64,000 nt of DNA from the NCBI GenBank assembly GCA_965267535.1, contig OZ254082.1, positions 744,001 through 808,000 on the forward strand, read 5' to 3'. A program made the translations under genes and the position numbers. The notes under the pieces were generated by a model that was given only the letters and a program-made list of their open reading frames with translations, was not told the DNA's origin and made no database searches. The stretch's first letter is position 1. Each line of letters opens with the position of its first letter. The stretch is from CAXBNB01 sp965267535 (lineage in GTDB: Bacteria; Bacteroidota; Bacteroidia; Cytophagales; Cyclobacteriaceae). Positions 25,291 to 33,976 of this stretch are shown in pieces.

Positions 25291-26895
25291 ATGTCGTTGA
25301 TTGATATTATAGTGATAGCAGGGTACCTGGCAGGTATTCTTTTTATAGGGATGTGGGTGGCACGAAAGCAGTCCGCCAGTGCCGAAAGCTATTTTCTGGC
25401 AAGCCACTCTTTGAAATGGCCGGTGATAGGGGCGGCACTTTTCGCATCCAATATCTCCACGGTACATTTGGTGGGGTTAGCCGCATCAGGCTTTAAAGAC
25501 GGGTTGGTTTGGGGCAATTTTGAATGGATGGCAGTTTTCACACTCATCATCTTGGCATTGATATTTGCCCCCTTTTATTATAAAAGTAAAATCACCACCC
25601 TGCCGGAGTTTATGGAAAAACGGTACAATGGCACTGTCCGGTCCTACCTTGCTTTTCTTGCTCTTTTGGGGGCGCTCTTTATGCATATTGGCGTTAGCCT
25701 CTATGCAGGAGCTGTTGTTTTTGAACACTTTTTTGGTATCAATGTGTATGTGTCAATATTGGCCATTTCATTCATTACAGCTTTGTACACAGTAGTGGGT
25801 GGGCTGCAGTCCGTTGTAGTGACCGAGACGATACAAACCGTAATTTTGGTAGTAGGGGCCTTACTGCTTACCCTTTTCGGAGTGATGGCACTATCCGATA
25901 TTGGAGTGCATTCATGGTCGGAGCTAAAGGCTATGGTAAAGCCAGGTCAGCTTGAGCTGGTGCCCGAACCGGGCGGCAGCTCCGGACTAACCTGGCAGGG
26001 AATATTGTTGGGATATCCTGTGTTGGGCATCTGGTATTGGTGCGCAGACCAGACCATTGTTCAGCGGGTTTTGGGTGCTCAAACACTCAAAGATGCCAAA
26101 ATGGGGCCGTTGTTTGCCGCTTTTATCAAAGTACTTCCGGTATTTATCATGGTCTTTCCGGGAGTATTGGGGTACGTGCTTTTCAGCGATATCATTTCCG
26201 ATCCCAACGATACCTTTCCGGTGTTGATTACAGAGTTGCTACCTACAGGGTTAAAGGGCCTGATGGCGGCAGCTCTGTTGGCAGCTCTTATGAGCACCAT
26301 AGCTGCGGCACTCAATAGTGCCGGTACGTTGGTGTCTATCGATATAGTGAAAAGAAACAAGCCGGACATATCAGAGAAACAGCAAGTGCTGATAGGAAGG
26401 ATTACAGCAGTGGTTGTCATGTTATTGGCCATAGCATGGTCGCCCATGGTCGCAGGTTTCAACAGCATCTTTGAGGCCATCAATGTTTTGCTTACCGTTA
26501 TATCTCCTCCCATCACAACTGTTTTTGTTTGGGGTATTTTTTGGAAAAGAGGAAACCATCAGGGGGCACTGGCTACATTTATAGGCGGTTTTTTGCTGGG
26601 CCTTCTAGTGTTTTTGATTGACTTCCCAATGATAGGAGATACCAAAGTAATTACCAACGGCTGGGGAATATCATTTATGATGCAGGCCTGGTGGTTGTTT
26701 GTCTGCTGCTCGGTTATCTATGTATTGGCGAGTTATTTATACCCTGCGCCGGACAAGGATAAAATCAAAAACAGTACACTGAGCTCACCACTGGCATTTT
26801 TAAAAAACGAGCCCGGAGAAAAATACAATACCGCACTGCTATTAGCAGCAATACTATTGACCATCATGATTTTGCTTTACACACTATTAGGATAA
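25291..26895 (+). CDS. sodium/solute symporter (SSS family)
   Basis: This 534-residue protein has about 14 membrane helices and the sodium:solute symporter pattern: ESYFLASHSLKWPVIGAALFASNISTVH near residue 35 and WYWCADQTIVQRVLGAQT near 255, with NSAGTLVSIDIVKR near 345. It belongs to the SGLT-like sugar group. In this operon it should import L-fucose, L-rhamnose or a related sugar with Na+ at the inner membrane. The ATG is one base after the fucosidase stop, so translation is coupled. Confidence 0.92.
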   Translation: MSLIDIIVIAGYLAGILFIGMWVARKQSASAESYFLASHSLKWPVIGAALFASNISTVHLVGLAASGFKDGLVWGNFEWMAVFTLIILALIFAPFYYKSKITTLPEFMEKRYNGTVRSYLAFLALLGALFMHIGVSLYAGAVVFEHFFGINVYVSILAISFITALYTVVGGLQSVVVTETIQTVILVVGALLLTLFGVMALSDIGVHSWSELKAMVKPGQLELVPEPGGSSGLTWQGILLGYPVLGIWYWCADQTIVQRVLGAQTLKDAKMGPLFAAFIKVLPVFIMVFPGVLGYVLFSDIISDPNDTFPVLITELLPTGLKGLMAAALLAALMSTIAAALNSAGTLVSIDIVKRNKPDISEKQQVLIGRITAVVVMLLAIAWSPMVAGFNSIFEAINVLLTVISPPITTVFVWGIFWKRGNHQGALATFIGGFLLGLLVFLIDFPMIGDTKVITNGWGISFMMQAWWLFVCCSVIYVLASYLYPAPDKDKIKNSTLSSPLAFLKNEPGEKYNTALLLAAILLTIMILLYTLLG

Positions 26896-26906
26896 ACCCA
26901 TAAACT

Positions 26907-27311
26907 ATGAAATCGCTAAATAAACTATTGTTGATAACACTGATAGCCACAACAGCTGCTTGTGACTCTGCGGATAAGGAAGATCAGGTAAAACGGTACG
27001 GGTGGGTGATAAAAGTAAAGCCGGAAAAGCTGGACTATTACAAAGAGCTGCATGCCAACCCCTGGCCAGGGGTTTTGGAGCAGATTACCAAAAGTAATAT
27101 CCGCAACTATTCCATTTACCTCAAAGATGACTACCTGTTTGGCTACTTCGAATACACAGGGAATGATTTTGAAGGAGACATGGCACGTATGGCGGAGGAT
27201 TCTACCACACGCAGATGGTGGAAAGAGACAGATCCTTGTCAGCAGCCTTTAGAGACCAGAAAAGAAGGAGAGTGGTGGGCCAGCATGGAAGAAGTATTTC
27301 ACCATGATTAA
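26907..27311 (+). CDS. exported L-rhamnose/L-fucose mutarotase-like lipoprotein
   Basis: A lipobox (ATTAACDS; Cys19) gives a lipoprotein of the RhaM mutarotase family: RYGWVIKVKPEKLDYYKELH near residue 30, then HANPWPGVLEQITK, with the YY-x3-H pair of the active site, and RRWWKETDPCQQPL near the end. RhaM-like enzymes exchange alpha and beta anomers of L-rhamnose, and relatives act on L-fucose. Typical RhaM is cytoplasmic; a lipoprotein form is distinctive and suggests action in the periplasm before import. Confidence 0.85.
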   Translation: MKSLNKLLLITLIATTAACDSADKEDQVKRYGWVIKVKPEKLDYYKELHANPWPGVLEQITKSNIRNYSIYLKDDYLFGYFEYTGNDFEGDMARMAEDSTTRRWWKETDPCQQPLETRKEGEWWASMEEVFHHD

Positions 27312-27337
27312 TACCTGATTTACCCAAAGAAATAAGC

Positions 27338-28378
27338 ATGAAAGAATCAATAGAAAAGCCACAGACACTTAAGCCTATTGTCATTATTGGAGCCGGGGGT
27401 ATCGTGGGCGATGCTCATTTGCCTGCCTATAAAAAGGCTGGTTTTGACGTGCAGGGTATTTACGATCTGAATACCCAAAAAGCGACAACTCTGGCTGACA
27501 AATTTGGCATTCCTGTGGTTTGCAATAAGCTGGATGACCTTATCGGGTTGGCAGTAAACAAACAATGCGTCTTTGATATGGCTTTACCGGCATCAGCCAT
27601 CTTGCCGGTGCTAAACCAACTGCCGGACGGTAGTGGGGTACTTATTCAAAAACCAATGGGAGATGATATAAGGCAGGCAAAAGACATATTGGAAATGTGT
27701 CGTGCCAAGAATCTGGTAGCAGGCATTAATTTCCAGCTACGTCATGCCCCCTATATTGTAGAAGCCAGGAAAATAATTGACGAGGGGCTGATTGGCGATT
27801 TGCACGACATAGATATCCGGGTAAATGTGCTTACGCCATGGCACCTCTGGGATTTTTTGTACAAGCTCCCCCGAATGGAAATTTTATACAACAGCATTCA
27901 CTACATCGATTTAATACGGTATTTTTTTGGTAACCCGGAGAGGGTATTTGCTTTGACCAACAAACACCCGAAAATGAAAGAACTGGCCAGTACGCGCTCA
28001 TCCATTATCATGGACTATGGAGATATGATCAGGGCCAATATCAATACCAATCATGGGCATGAGTTTGGCACCAAACATCAGGAGTCGTATGTGAAATTCG
28101 AAGGCACAAAAGGCGCTATCAAATTGACTATGGGATTGAACCTCAATTATCCGGAAGGGCTACCCGATGAGTTTGAATATATATGCCTTGAGGATGGAAA
28201 AGGATGGAGAAAAAAAGAAGTCCGAGGGTCGTGGTTTCCGGATGCCTTTATCGGCCCTATGGCCGGTTTGCTTCATAAAATGGAAAACCCTTCTTACATT
28301 TTTGTAAATGCTGTAGAAGACGCAATCCATACCATGGAGGTAGTGGAGAAGTGTTATCAATGTAGCGATGGCCGATAG
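27338..28378 (+). CDS. Gfo/Idh/MocA-family oxidoreductase
   Basis: This 346-residue protein has the NAD(P)-binding start PIVIIGAGGIVGDAHLPAYK and the middle part VLIQKPMGDDIRQAKDILEM, where the usual EKP motif reads QKP. The active-site His is probably in NSIHYIDLIRYFFG. Sugar dehydrogenases, reductases and glycosidases share this family. In this operon oxidation of the deoxysugar to its lactone is a reasonable guess, but there is no proof. It is 26 bases after the mutarotase. Confidence 0.85.
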   Translation: MKESIEKPQTLKPIVIIGAGGIVGDAHLPAYKKAGFDVQGIYDLNTQKATTLADKFGIPVVCNKLDDLIGLAVNKQCVFDMALPASAILPVLNQLPDGSGVLIQKPMGDDIRQAKDILEMCRAKNLVAGINFQLRHAPYIVEARKIIDEGLIGDLHDIDIRVNVLTPWHLWDFLYKLPRMEILYNSIHYIDLIRYFFGNPERVFALTNKHPKMKELASTRSSIIMDYGDMIRANINTNHGHEFGTKHQESYVKFEGTKGAIKLTMGLNLNYPEGLPDEFEYICLEDGKGWRKKEVRGSWFPDAFIGPMAGLLHKMENPSYIFVNAVEDAIHTMEVVEKCYQCSDGR

Positions 28379-28410
28379 TTCTTTAATAGAAAATATTAAA
28401 TAAGTACCCA

Positions 28411-29148
28411 GTGAAAGTAGGTCTGTTTATACCGTGTTATATCGATCAGTTTTACCCTCAGGTAGGGGTTGCTACTTTGGAGTTGTTGGAAAAGCTAAAC
28501 GTTGAGGTGCACTACCCCCAGCAGCAGACATGCTGCGGTCAGCCCATGGCAAACTCAGGGTTTGAATGCTTTTCAAAGGATTCCTACAGTCATTTTGTTA
28601 GAAATTTTAAATCCTATGATGCCATTGTTACCCCATCGGGTAGTTGTGCCTATCATGTCCGGCACCACTTCGATATCATAGGACAATCTGAGGAAGTGAG
28701 CCATGTGAGGAACAATACCTACGAACTCTGCGATTTCATCACCAATGTGTTGGGCGATCCTGAAGTTGGCGCATCCTTTCCCCATAAAGTAGGGATACAC
28801 CAGAGCTGTCACGGGCTGAGGGGATTGAGGCTTGGCAAGAGCAGCGAGACGGTGGGAGAACCATTTTCATTCATTCATTCGCAGCTCACTAAGGTAAAAG
28901 AGATAGAGTTGGTTGCACTTGGCAGGGGAGACGAGTGCTGTGGCTTTGGGGGAACCTTTGCCATAGCCGAGGAGGCAGTGTCTGTAAAAATGGGGAAAGA
29001 CCGGGTAAATGACCATATAGCGCAAGGTGTGGAGGTGGTCACAGGAGGGGATATGTCGTGCCTGATGCACATGGAAGGAATAATCAAAAGAAATAAACTG
29101 GCCATACGGGTAATGCATGTGGCCGAAATCTTAAATAGCCAAAATTGA
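28411..29148 (+). CDS. lutA: LutA/YkgE-type Fe-S oxidoreductase subunit
   Basis: This 245-residue protein starts with GTG and has two cysteine-rich CCG domains: QQQTCCGQPMANSGFECF near residue 40 and GDECCGFGGTFAIAEE near 175. With LutB and LutC it forms the L-lactate dehydrogenase that oxidises L-lactate to pyruvate. Its stop codon overlaps the TTG start of lutB, so translation is coupled. The operon context points to lactate made from deoxysugar breakdown. Confidence 0.93.
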   Translation: MKVGLFIPCYIDQFYPQVGVATLELLEKLNVEVHYPQQQTCCGQPMANSGFECFSKDSYSHFVRNFKSYDAIVTPSGSCAYHVRHHFDIIGQSEEVSHVRNNTYELCDFITNVLGDPEVGASFPHKVGIHQSCHGLRGLRLGKSSETVGEPFSFIHSQLTKVKEIELVALGRGDECCGFGGTFAIAEEAVSVKMGKDRVNDHIAQGVEVVTGGDMSCLMHMEGIIKRNKLAIRVMHVAEILNSQN

Positions 29149-30512
29149 CACATTCTAAAGCAGCAGCAGAATTTAATAAAGACGAAAAGCGGGTCGATTG
29201 GCACGACAAGGCCGTATGGTTTATGCGGTCCAACAGGGATAAGGGAGTGGCTAAAATTTCCCAATGGGAAGAGTTGAGGGAGGCTGCTTCCCAAATCAAA
29301 CTGGATGTACTCTCCAAACTGGATATTTACCTTGAGGAGTTTGAAAAGAATGCCCTGGCTCATGGGGTTCAAGTACATTGGGCGGAAGATGCGCAAGAGC
29401 ACAACCAAATTGTCCACAGTATTCTCCAACGGCATTCGGTCAAAACCCTGGTGAAGAGCAAATCTATGCTGACAGAAGAGTGTCACATGAATCCCTACCT
29501 CGAACAGCGTGGCATTGAAGTAATTGACACAGATCTGGGGGAAAGGATCATTCAACTGGCGGGCGAAGGGCCCAGCCACATTACCGCTCCAGCCATCCAC
29601 AAAAAGAAGGAGGAGATAGACGAACTTTTTCAACAGACAATGGGAACCACACCATCTAACGGCGACCCTCAATACCTGACCAATGCAGCGCGGATTCATC
29701 TCAGGGATAAATTCCTGAATGCAGATGCCGGCCTTACAGGTGTCAATTTTGCCATTGCCGAATCGGGTGGGGTTGTGGTGTGCACCAATGAAGGCAATGC
29801 GGACATGGGGGTTCATCTTACTCCAGTGCATATTGCCAGCATGGGAGTTGAGAAAATCCTGCCAAAACTAGAACATTTGGGCGTTTTTTTGCGATTGCTG
29901 GCAAGGAGTGCCAGCGGACAGTCCATCACCACATATTCCTCACATTTTTTAAAACCCAGGCCTGGTCAGGAGATGCATGTGGTGATTGTAGATAATGGGC
30001 GGTCAAAACACCTCGGAAAGCCTGATTTCAGAAACTCACTGAAATGTATAAGATGCAGTGCCTGTTTGAATACATGTCCTGTTTATCGCCGGAGTGGCGG
30101 CCATAGCTATGGCAGTGTGATACCTGGCCCAATAGGTTCCATATTGTCTCCCAATGTCGATTTAAAAAAATATTCAGGTTTACCATTTGCCTCCACCCTT
30201 TGTGGGTCATGTAGCGATGTATGCCCGGTCAAAATAGACATACACCAGCAACTGTACAAATGGCGTCAGGTTGTCATGAAAGAGCACCCAGACAGAATCA
30301 AGCAAAATACAATGCGCATGGCTTCAGGAGTGCTTGGCAATGCAAGTGTTTTTGACAAACTAGGTTGGCTAGCCCGGTTTTTATTGAAATACTTACCCGA
30401 ATGGATGGTTTATAATAAATGGAATATCTGGGGTAGGCAAAGGGATTTCCCCAGCCTGCCTCAAAGTAGCTTTAGACATTGGTACAACAAAAACCGTAGG
30501 AAAAATGAGTAG
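29145..30512 (+). CDS. lutB: LutB/YkgF-type Fe-S protein
   Basis: This 455-residue protein starts with TTG, overlapping the lutA stop. The N-terminal LUD-like domain (with FAIAESGGVVVCTNEGN) precedes two 4Fe-4S sets: CIRCSACLNTCPVYR near residue 298 and CGSCSDVCPVKI near 349. It is the electron-transfer subunit of the LutABC L-lactate-oxidising complex. The lutC ATG overlaps its stop by eight bases. Confidence 0.93.
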   Translation: MTHSKAAAEFNKDEKRVDWHDKAVWFMRSNRDKGVAKISQWEELREAASQIKLDVLSKLDIYLEEFEKNALAHGVQVHWAEDAQEHNQIVHSILQRHSVKTLVKSKSMLTEECHMNPYLEQRGIEVIDTDLGERIIQLAGEGPSHITAPAIHKKKEEIDELFQQTMGTTPSNGDPQYLTNAARIHLRDKFLNADAGLTGVNFAIAESGGVVVCTNEGNADMGVHLTPVHIASMGVEKILPKLEHLGVFLRLLARSASGQSITTYSSHFLKPRPGQEMHVVIVDNGRSKHLGKPDFRNSLKCIRCSACLNTCPVYRRSGGHSYGSVIPGPIGSILSPNVDLKKYSGLPFASTLCGSCSDVCPVKIDIHQQLYKWRQVVMKEHPDRIKQNTMRMASGVLGNASVFDKLGWLARFLLKYLPEWMVYNKWNIWGRQRDFPSLPQSSFRHWYNKNRRKNE

Positions 30513-31083
30513 TAGAAATTCCATATTGAATAGGGTCAGGGAAAACAAACCTTCCTTTGACGGTACGATAGACTTGTCACCATTCCTGATTGATGAAAGT
30601 GGGGATGTACTCGAACGTTTTTGTGTAAGTCTTGTGGCCAATAGTGGTAAATATGTGTTGGCAGGTGAAGAACATAAATTAACTGATATTTTGTTGGAAG
30701 AAGTGGCAGGTAAAAGTTATGTGGATTTATCCGGGGTTTTGGATGCTTACCAGGAGCGGAATGTTTTGGATGTTAAAAGCTATAAAGACACAAGAACAGC
30801 TATTTTTACAGCTCAGGTAGGCGTTGCAGAAAATGGGGCAGTGTGGATAGATGATCAGGTGTTACAGGGCTTGAGGATTTTACCATTTATAGTGGAGCAT
30901 ACTATCGCTATACTAAGAAAGTCATCCATCGTTCCTACCATGCACCATGCCTGCCATCAGATTGGGAAGACTGCCACCGGGTTCGGGACATTTCTGGCCG
31001 GCCCATCAAAGACAGGAGATATTGAACAAAATCTGGTCATTGGCGCGCATGGGGCATTGTCTCATTTGGTTGTACTGGTGTGA
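30505..31083 (+). CDS. lutC: LutC/YkgG-type LUD-domain subunit
   Basis: This 192-residue protein is a LUD (lactate utilisation) domain, ending with SKTGDIEQNLVIGAHGALSHLVV, the usual C-terminal signature (GP-S-KT-DIE-LV-G-HG). It completes LutABC. It is followed by a hairpin at 31098-31129, which marks the end of the operon. Confidence 0.92.
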   Translation: MSSRNSILNRVRENKPSFDGTIDLSPFLIDESGDVLERFCVSLVANSGKYVLAGEEHKLTDILLEEVAGKSYVDLSGVLDAYQERNVLDVKSYKDTRTAIFTAQVGVAENGAVWIDDQVLQGLRILPFIVEHTIAILRKSSIVPTMHHACHQIGKTATGFGTFLAGPSKTGDIEQNLVIGAHGALSHLVVLV

Positions 31084-31097
31084 TGAGGATAAACATA

Positions 31098-31129
31098 AAA
31101 ATCCCCATACTACTCTAGCATGGGGATTT
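31098..31129. terminator. hairpin between lutC and the convergent gene
   Basis: A ten-base-pair stem (AAATCCCCAT at 31098-31107 with ATGGGGATTT at 31120-31129) has an A-run before and T-rich end after it and lies between convergent genes, so it may act in both directions. Confidence 0.65.
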
Positions 31130-31150
31130 CTAGTGCTTGGCTAACTGGTT

Positions 31151-31696
31151 TTAATCGTTTTCTTCATCTTCATCCTCATCTTCATCCTCCATTTTCTCCA
31201 GCGCTTTTTTCTGTTTTTCTTTTTTCGCCTTTACTTTCTTGTATTCTTTTTCCAGCTCGTCTAATTTCTTGTTTTTTTGTTTGTATTCTTCCTCTGAAAT
31301 TTCCTGATTTTTCCGCTTCTCGTCCAGCTTGTTTCGGGCTTGTTTTATTTTTTCTTCCGAATCATTAAGTTTTCTCTCAGACTTATCGATTTTATCTTTT
31401 ACAGATTTCACCCTTTCTTCTTTGGTTGACTTGGCAGCTTCTGATCGCTCTTTGCCAAACTCTCTACCAGATAAATCCCCTTTATTTTTCCCGTAGGCAT
31501 TTCCTTTATTTTCTTTGTCTTCTTTCTCTTTTGCTTTGTCTGGTTTGTTTCCTTTGTCTTTCTGCTTTTCTGATTTCTCCTGCTTCTCTGTTTTGTTTTT
31601 ACCTTTCCCTCGGTTTTCCTGACTTTTTCCCTGGGCATAGGTGCTCCCTATTGAAAGGATACTGAATAAAAGTGTAGTGAGTAGTAGTTTTTTCAT
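31151..31696 (-). CDS. exported Lys/Glu-rich low-complexity protein
   Basis: I use the ATG at 31696, which gives a clean signal peptide ending STYAQ. After this, most residues are Lys, Glu, Asp, Asn and Gln: KGKNKTEKQEKSEKQKDKGN, later EKEYKKVKAKKEKQKKALEK, then an acidic end (DEDEDEEND). It is likely a highly charged helix or disordered protein in the periplasm. I do not recognise a family. It starts 10 bases before the end of the upstream lipoprotein gene's frame and may be co-transcribed with it. Confidence 0.65.
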   Translation of the reverse strand: MKKLLLTTLLFSILSIGSTYAQGKSQENRGKGKNKTEKQEKSEKQKDKGNKPDKAKEKEDKENKGNAYGKNKGDLSGREFGKERSEAAKSTKEERVKSVKDKIDKSERKLNDSEEKIKQARNKLDEKRKNQEISEEEYKQKNKKLDELEKEYKKVKAKKEKQKKALEKMEDEDEDEDEEND

Positions 31697-31706
31697 GGCA
31701 TTGAGA

Positions 31707-31922
31707 TTAAATATTGTCAATTAAACTATCCAATTCCTGATTCAACTTTTCGGTTTGCTCGATAATTGCATCCGACGAATTTTCCAAGGCTTCCAGATCA
31801 GCCTGGTTAGTTTTTTTTGGTGTTTCAGCCTGTTTTGTTTGATCTTCTTGTTGAGGTGCCTGTTTGCCACCGCATGAGGATAACAACACTACAAGTGAGT
31901 ACAAAAGAATGGTTTTTTTCAT
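31707..31922 (-). CDS. small lipoprotein
   Basis: This 71-residue protein has a lipobox (VVLLSSCGG; Cys17) and a polar, Gln/Lys/Glu-rich rest with a helical end (IIEQTEKLNQELDSLIDNI). It probably precedes the charged exported protein in one transcript. The function is unknown. Confidence 0.65.
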   Translation of the reverse strand: MKKTILLYSLVVLLSSCGGKQAPQQEDQTKQAETPKKTNQADLEALENSSDAIIEQTEKLNQELDSLIDNI

Positions 31923-31972
31923 GGTTAACTATGGTTATGTCCTTATACCAAGTTAACAAAAAGAAGCGACAC

Positions 31973-32785
31973 TTATAAATACCTCTCCAGCATTACTTTC
32001 ATTTCTTGTTGTAGCTTGCGGGCTTCCTGTCCGGCTACTTCAGCAAAATCTTCACCGTTGCTCTTGTAGATAATACCACGTGCAGAGTTCACGATCAGCC
32101 CGCAGTGGTCGTTCATGCCGTGTTTGCATACAGCCTCCAGATCGCCCCCTTGCGCACCGATACCAGGCACGAGTAGAAAGTGGTCGGGAATGGTCTTTCG
32201 AATATCCGTGAGGTATTCCGGGCGGGTTGCCCCTACCACATACATCAGGCTATCTGCATCACCCCACTGGCTTGATTTTTCCAGCACATGTTGATAAAGC
32301 GGTTTGCCATCAGCCTCCAAAAACTGAAAATCTTTGCCTCCTTCGTTGGAAGTTACAGCCAGCAGGATAACCCATTTGCCGTCAAAAGCCAGAAAAGGAG
32401 AAACAGAATCAACCCCCATGTAAGGAGCTACCGTTACCGAATCGAAATTCATGTTGTCGAAAAAAGCCCGCGCATACAGCGAAGAGGTGTTGCCAATGTC
32501 GCCCCGCTTAGCGTCGGCTATAGTGAAAATGTTGTCGGGAATGTAGTCGATCGTTTTTTCCAGCGATTCCCAGCCTTTGGCACCCATAGCTTCATAAAAA
32601 GCGATATTGGGCTTGTATGCTATGGCATATTGGCTCGTAGCATCGATGATTTGCTTGTTGAATTCAAAGATAGGATCTTCTGTGTCGAGAAGGTGTGAGG
32701 GTATTTTGTTGATGTCGGTATCCAGCCCTACACACAAAAAAGATTGCTTGGCTTTTATTTGCTCAAAAAGTTCGGTTTTCGTCAT
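31973..32785 (-). CDS. pyrF: orotidine 5'-phosphate decarboxylase, type 2
   Basis: This 270-residue enzyme removes CO2 from OMP to make UMP. It has FLCVGLDTDINKIPSHL, the active-site DAKRGDIGNTSSLYA and LLVPGIGAQGGDLEAV, followed by NSARGIIYKS. Length fits the longer type 2 group used by Bacteroidota. A promoter-like element ends five bases before the start, so the mRNA may be leaderless. Confidence 0.95.
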   Translation of the reverse strand: MTKTELFEQIKAKQSFLCVGLDTDINKIPSHLLDTEDPIFEFNKQIIDATSQYAIAYKPNIAFYEAMGAKGWESLEKTIDYIPDNIFTIADAKRGDIGNTSSLYARAFFDNMNFDSVTVAPYMGVDSVSPFLAFDGKWVILLAVTSNEGGKDFQFLEADGKPLYQHVLEKSSQWGDADSLMYVVGATRPEYLTDIRKTIPDHFLLVPGIGAQGGDLEAVCKHGMNDHCGLIVNSARGIIYKSNGEDFAEVAGQEARKLQQEMKVMLERYL

Positions 32786-32789
32786 GCGC

Positions 32790-32797
32790 CAAAATTA
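32790..32797 (-). promoter_or_regulatory. TAnnTTTG element directly before pyrF
   Basis: The minus strand reads TAATTTTG, a full match, with only four bases between it and the ATG at 32785. If used, transcription would start at or within a base or so of the ATG. Confidence 0.4.
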
Positions 32798-32880
32798 ATT
32801 CCATTTCCTAAATGATTCGGAACGGAGTAGTATAATTTTACCGTTAGCGAAGCGAAACTTTCTGTCCAAAACACAAACTT

Positions 32881-33873
32881 GTGCGCATCATAAGCCATCC
32901 CATATTGTGCAACTATTACGTGACTTACCGGTGCAATGCCACCTGTGGTTTTTGTGATATATGGGAAAAACCATCACCCTATGTTACTCTACAGGCTGTA
33001 GAAAGCAATCTCAGGGCATTGAAAAGGCTGGGGGTGAAGGTAGTAGACTTTACGGGAGGGGAGCCGCTTCTTCATAGGCAGATAGATCAAATCCTGTCAC
33101 TGGCCAAGGCCATGGGCTTCATTACCACAGTTACTACTAATTGCCTTTTGTATCCTAAGTGGGCCGAAAAGCTGAAAGGTAAAATTGATATGTTGCATTT
33201 TTCGCTCGACTCGGCCGACAAGCAGGAGCACGATACGGCGCGGGGAGTAGCCTGCTTCGATTTTGTGATGCAGTCCATAAAGCAGGCCAGGTTGCTAGGT
33301 GAGCGCCCTGATATTATTTTCACAGTGTTTGAACACAATGTGGAGCAAATCAGACCTGTATATGAGCAGATATGTATACCCAACGATCTGGTCTTGATTC
33401 TTAATCCAGCCTTTGCTTACAATGAGGTCGAGACGGGCGACTTCTTGTCTTCAGGGTCATTGGACCGATTGGTCGATTGGGGCAAACAGAAAAATGTATA
33501 TCTCAATGAAGCGTTTGTAGAATTGCGAAAAAAAGGTGGTAACAACACTGCCAGCCCAGTGTGTAGGGCAGCCAGTACTACGTTGGTCATTAGTCCTGAA
33601 AACGAGCTGGTAGTTCCCTGCTATCATTTGGGAGAAAAAACATTTCCTATCCACAATGATTTAGAGGCTCTTTATAAGAGTAAAGCCGTACAGGACATGG
33701 TGGCTTTAGAAGGGAGGATGCCAGCCTGTGAAGGCTGCACGATCAATTGTTACATGCAGCCGTCCTTTGCCGTGGAAATCAACTCCTATTGGTGGAAAGC
33801 GCTGAAAAGCACACTGAAATACAACCGTATGAAGGGTACGTGGAAGCAGCTGCTCCGGCCACAGAAAAGTTAA
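32881..33873 (+). CDS. radical SAM protein with SPASM-like C-terminus
   Basis: This 330-residue protein starts with GTG and has the SAM-binding cluster CNATCGFCDIW near residue 18, then DFTGGEPLLH and a MLHFSLDSA segment. The C-terminus has CRAASTTLVISPENELVVPC and CEGCTINCYMQ, which look like extra cluster Cys of a SPASM/twitch domain. Such proteins modify peptides or activate enzymes, but no peptide substrate is visible close by. It is divergent from pyrF. Confidence 0.85.
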   Translation: MRIISHPILCNYYVTYRCNATCGFCDIWEKPSPYVTLQAVESNLRALKRLGVKVVDFTGGEPLLHRQIDQILSLAKAMGFITTVTTNCLLYPKWAEKLKGKIDMLHFSLDSADKQEHDTARGVACFDFVMQSIKQARLLGERPDIIFTVFEHNVEQIRPVYEQICIPNDLVLILNPAFAYNEVETGDFLSSGSLDRLVDWGKQKNVYLNEAFVELRKKGGNNTASPVCRAASTTLVISPENELVVPCYHLGEKTFPIHNDLEALYKSKAVQDMVALEGRMPACEGCTINCYMQPSFAVEINSYWWKALKSTLKYNRMKGTWKQLLRPQKS

Positions 33874-33909
33874 AACCGAACACCCCTTTTAAAAAAAGAG
33901 GGCAACATA

Positions 33910-33938
33910 TTGAAATCATGCAGATTGGACTATATTTG
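33910..33938 (+). promoter_or_regulatory. nqrF promoter
   Basis: A TTG at 33910-33912 and TATATTTG at 33931-33938 are separated by 18 bases, a good fit to the Bacteroidota promoter (TTTG, about 19 bases, TAnnTTTG). It lies 38 bases before the nqrF ATG. Confidence 0.65.
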
Positions 33939-33976
33939 TGCCAAATTTTTACGAGCGAAAAATAAACCTTTTTTAA

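Noticed and set aside
28875..29831. 318-residue minus-strand frame over lutA and lutB
   Set aside because: Both real Lut genes with intact Fe-S motifs lie here on the plus strand.
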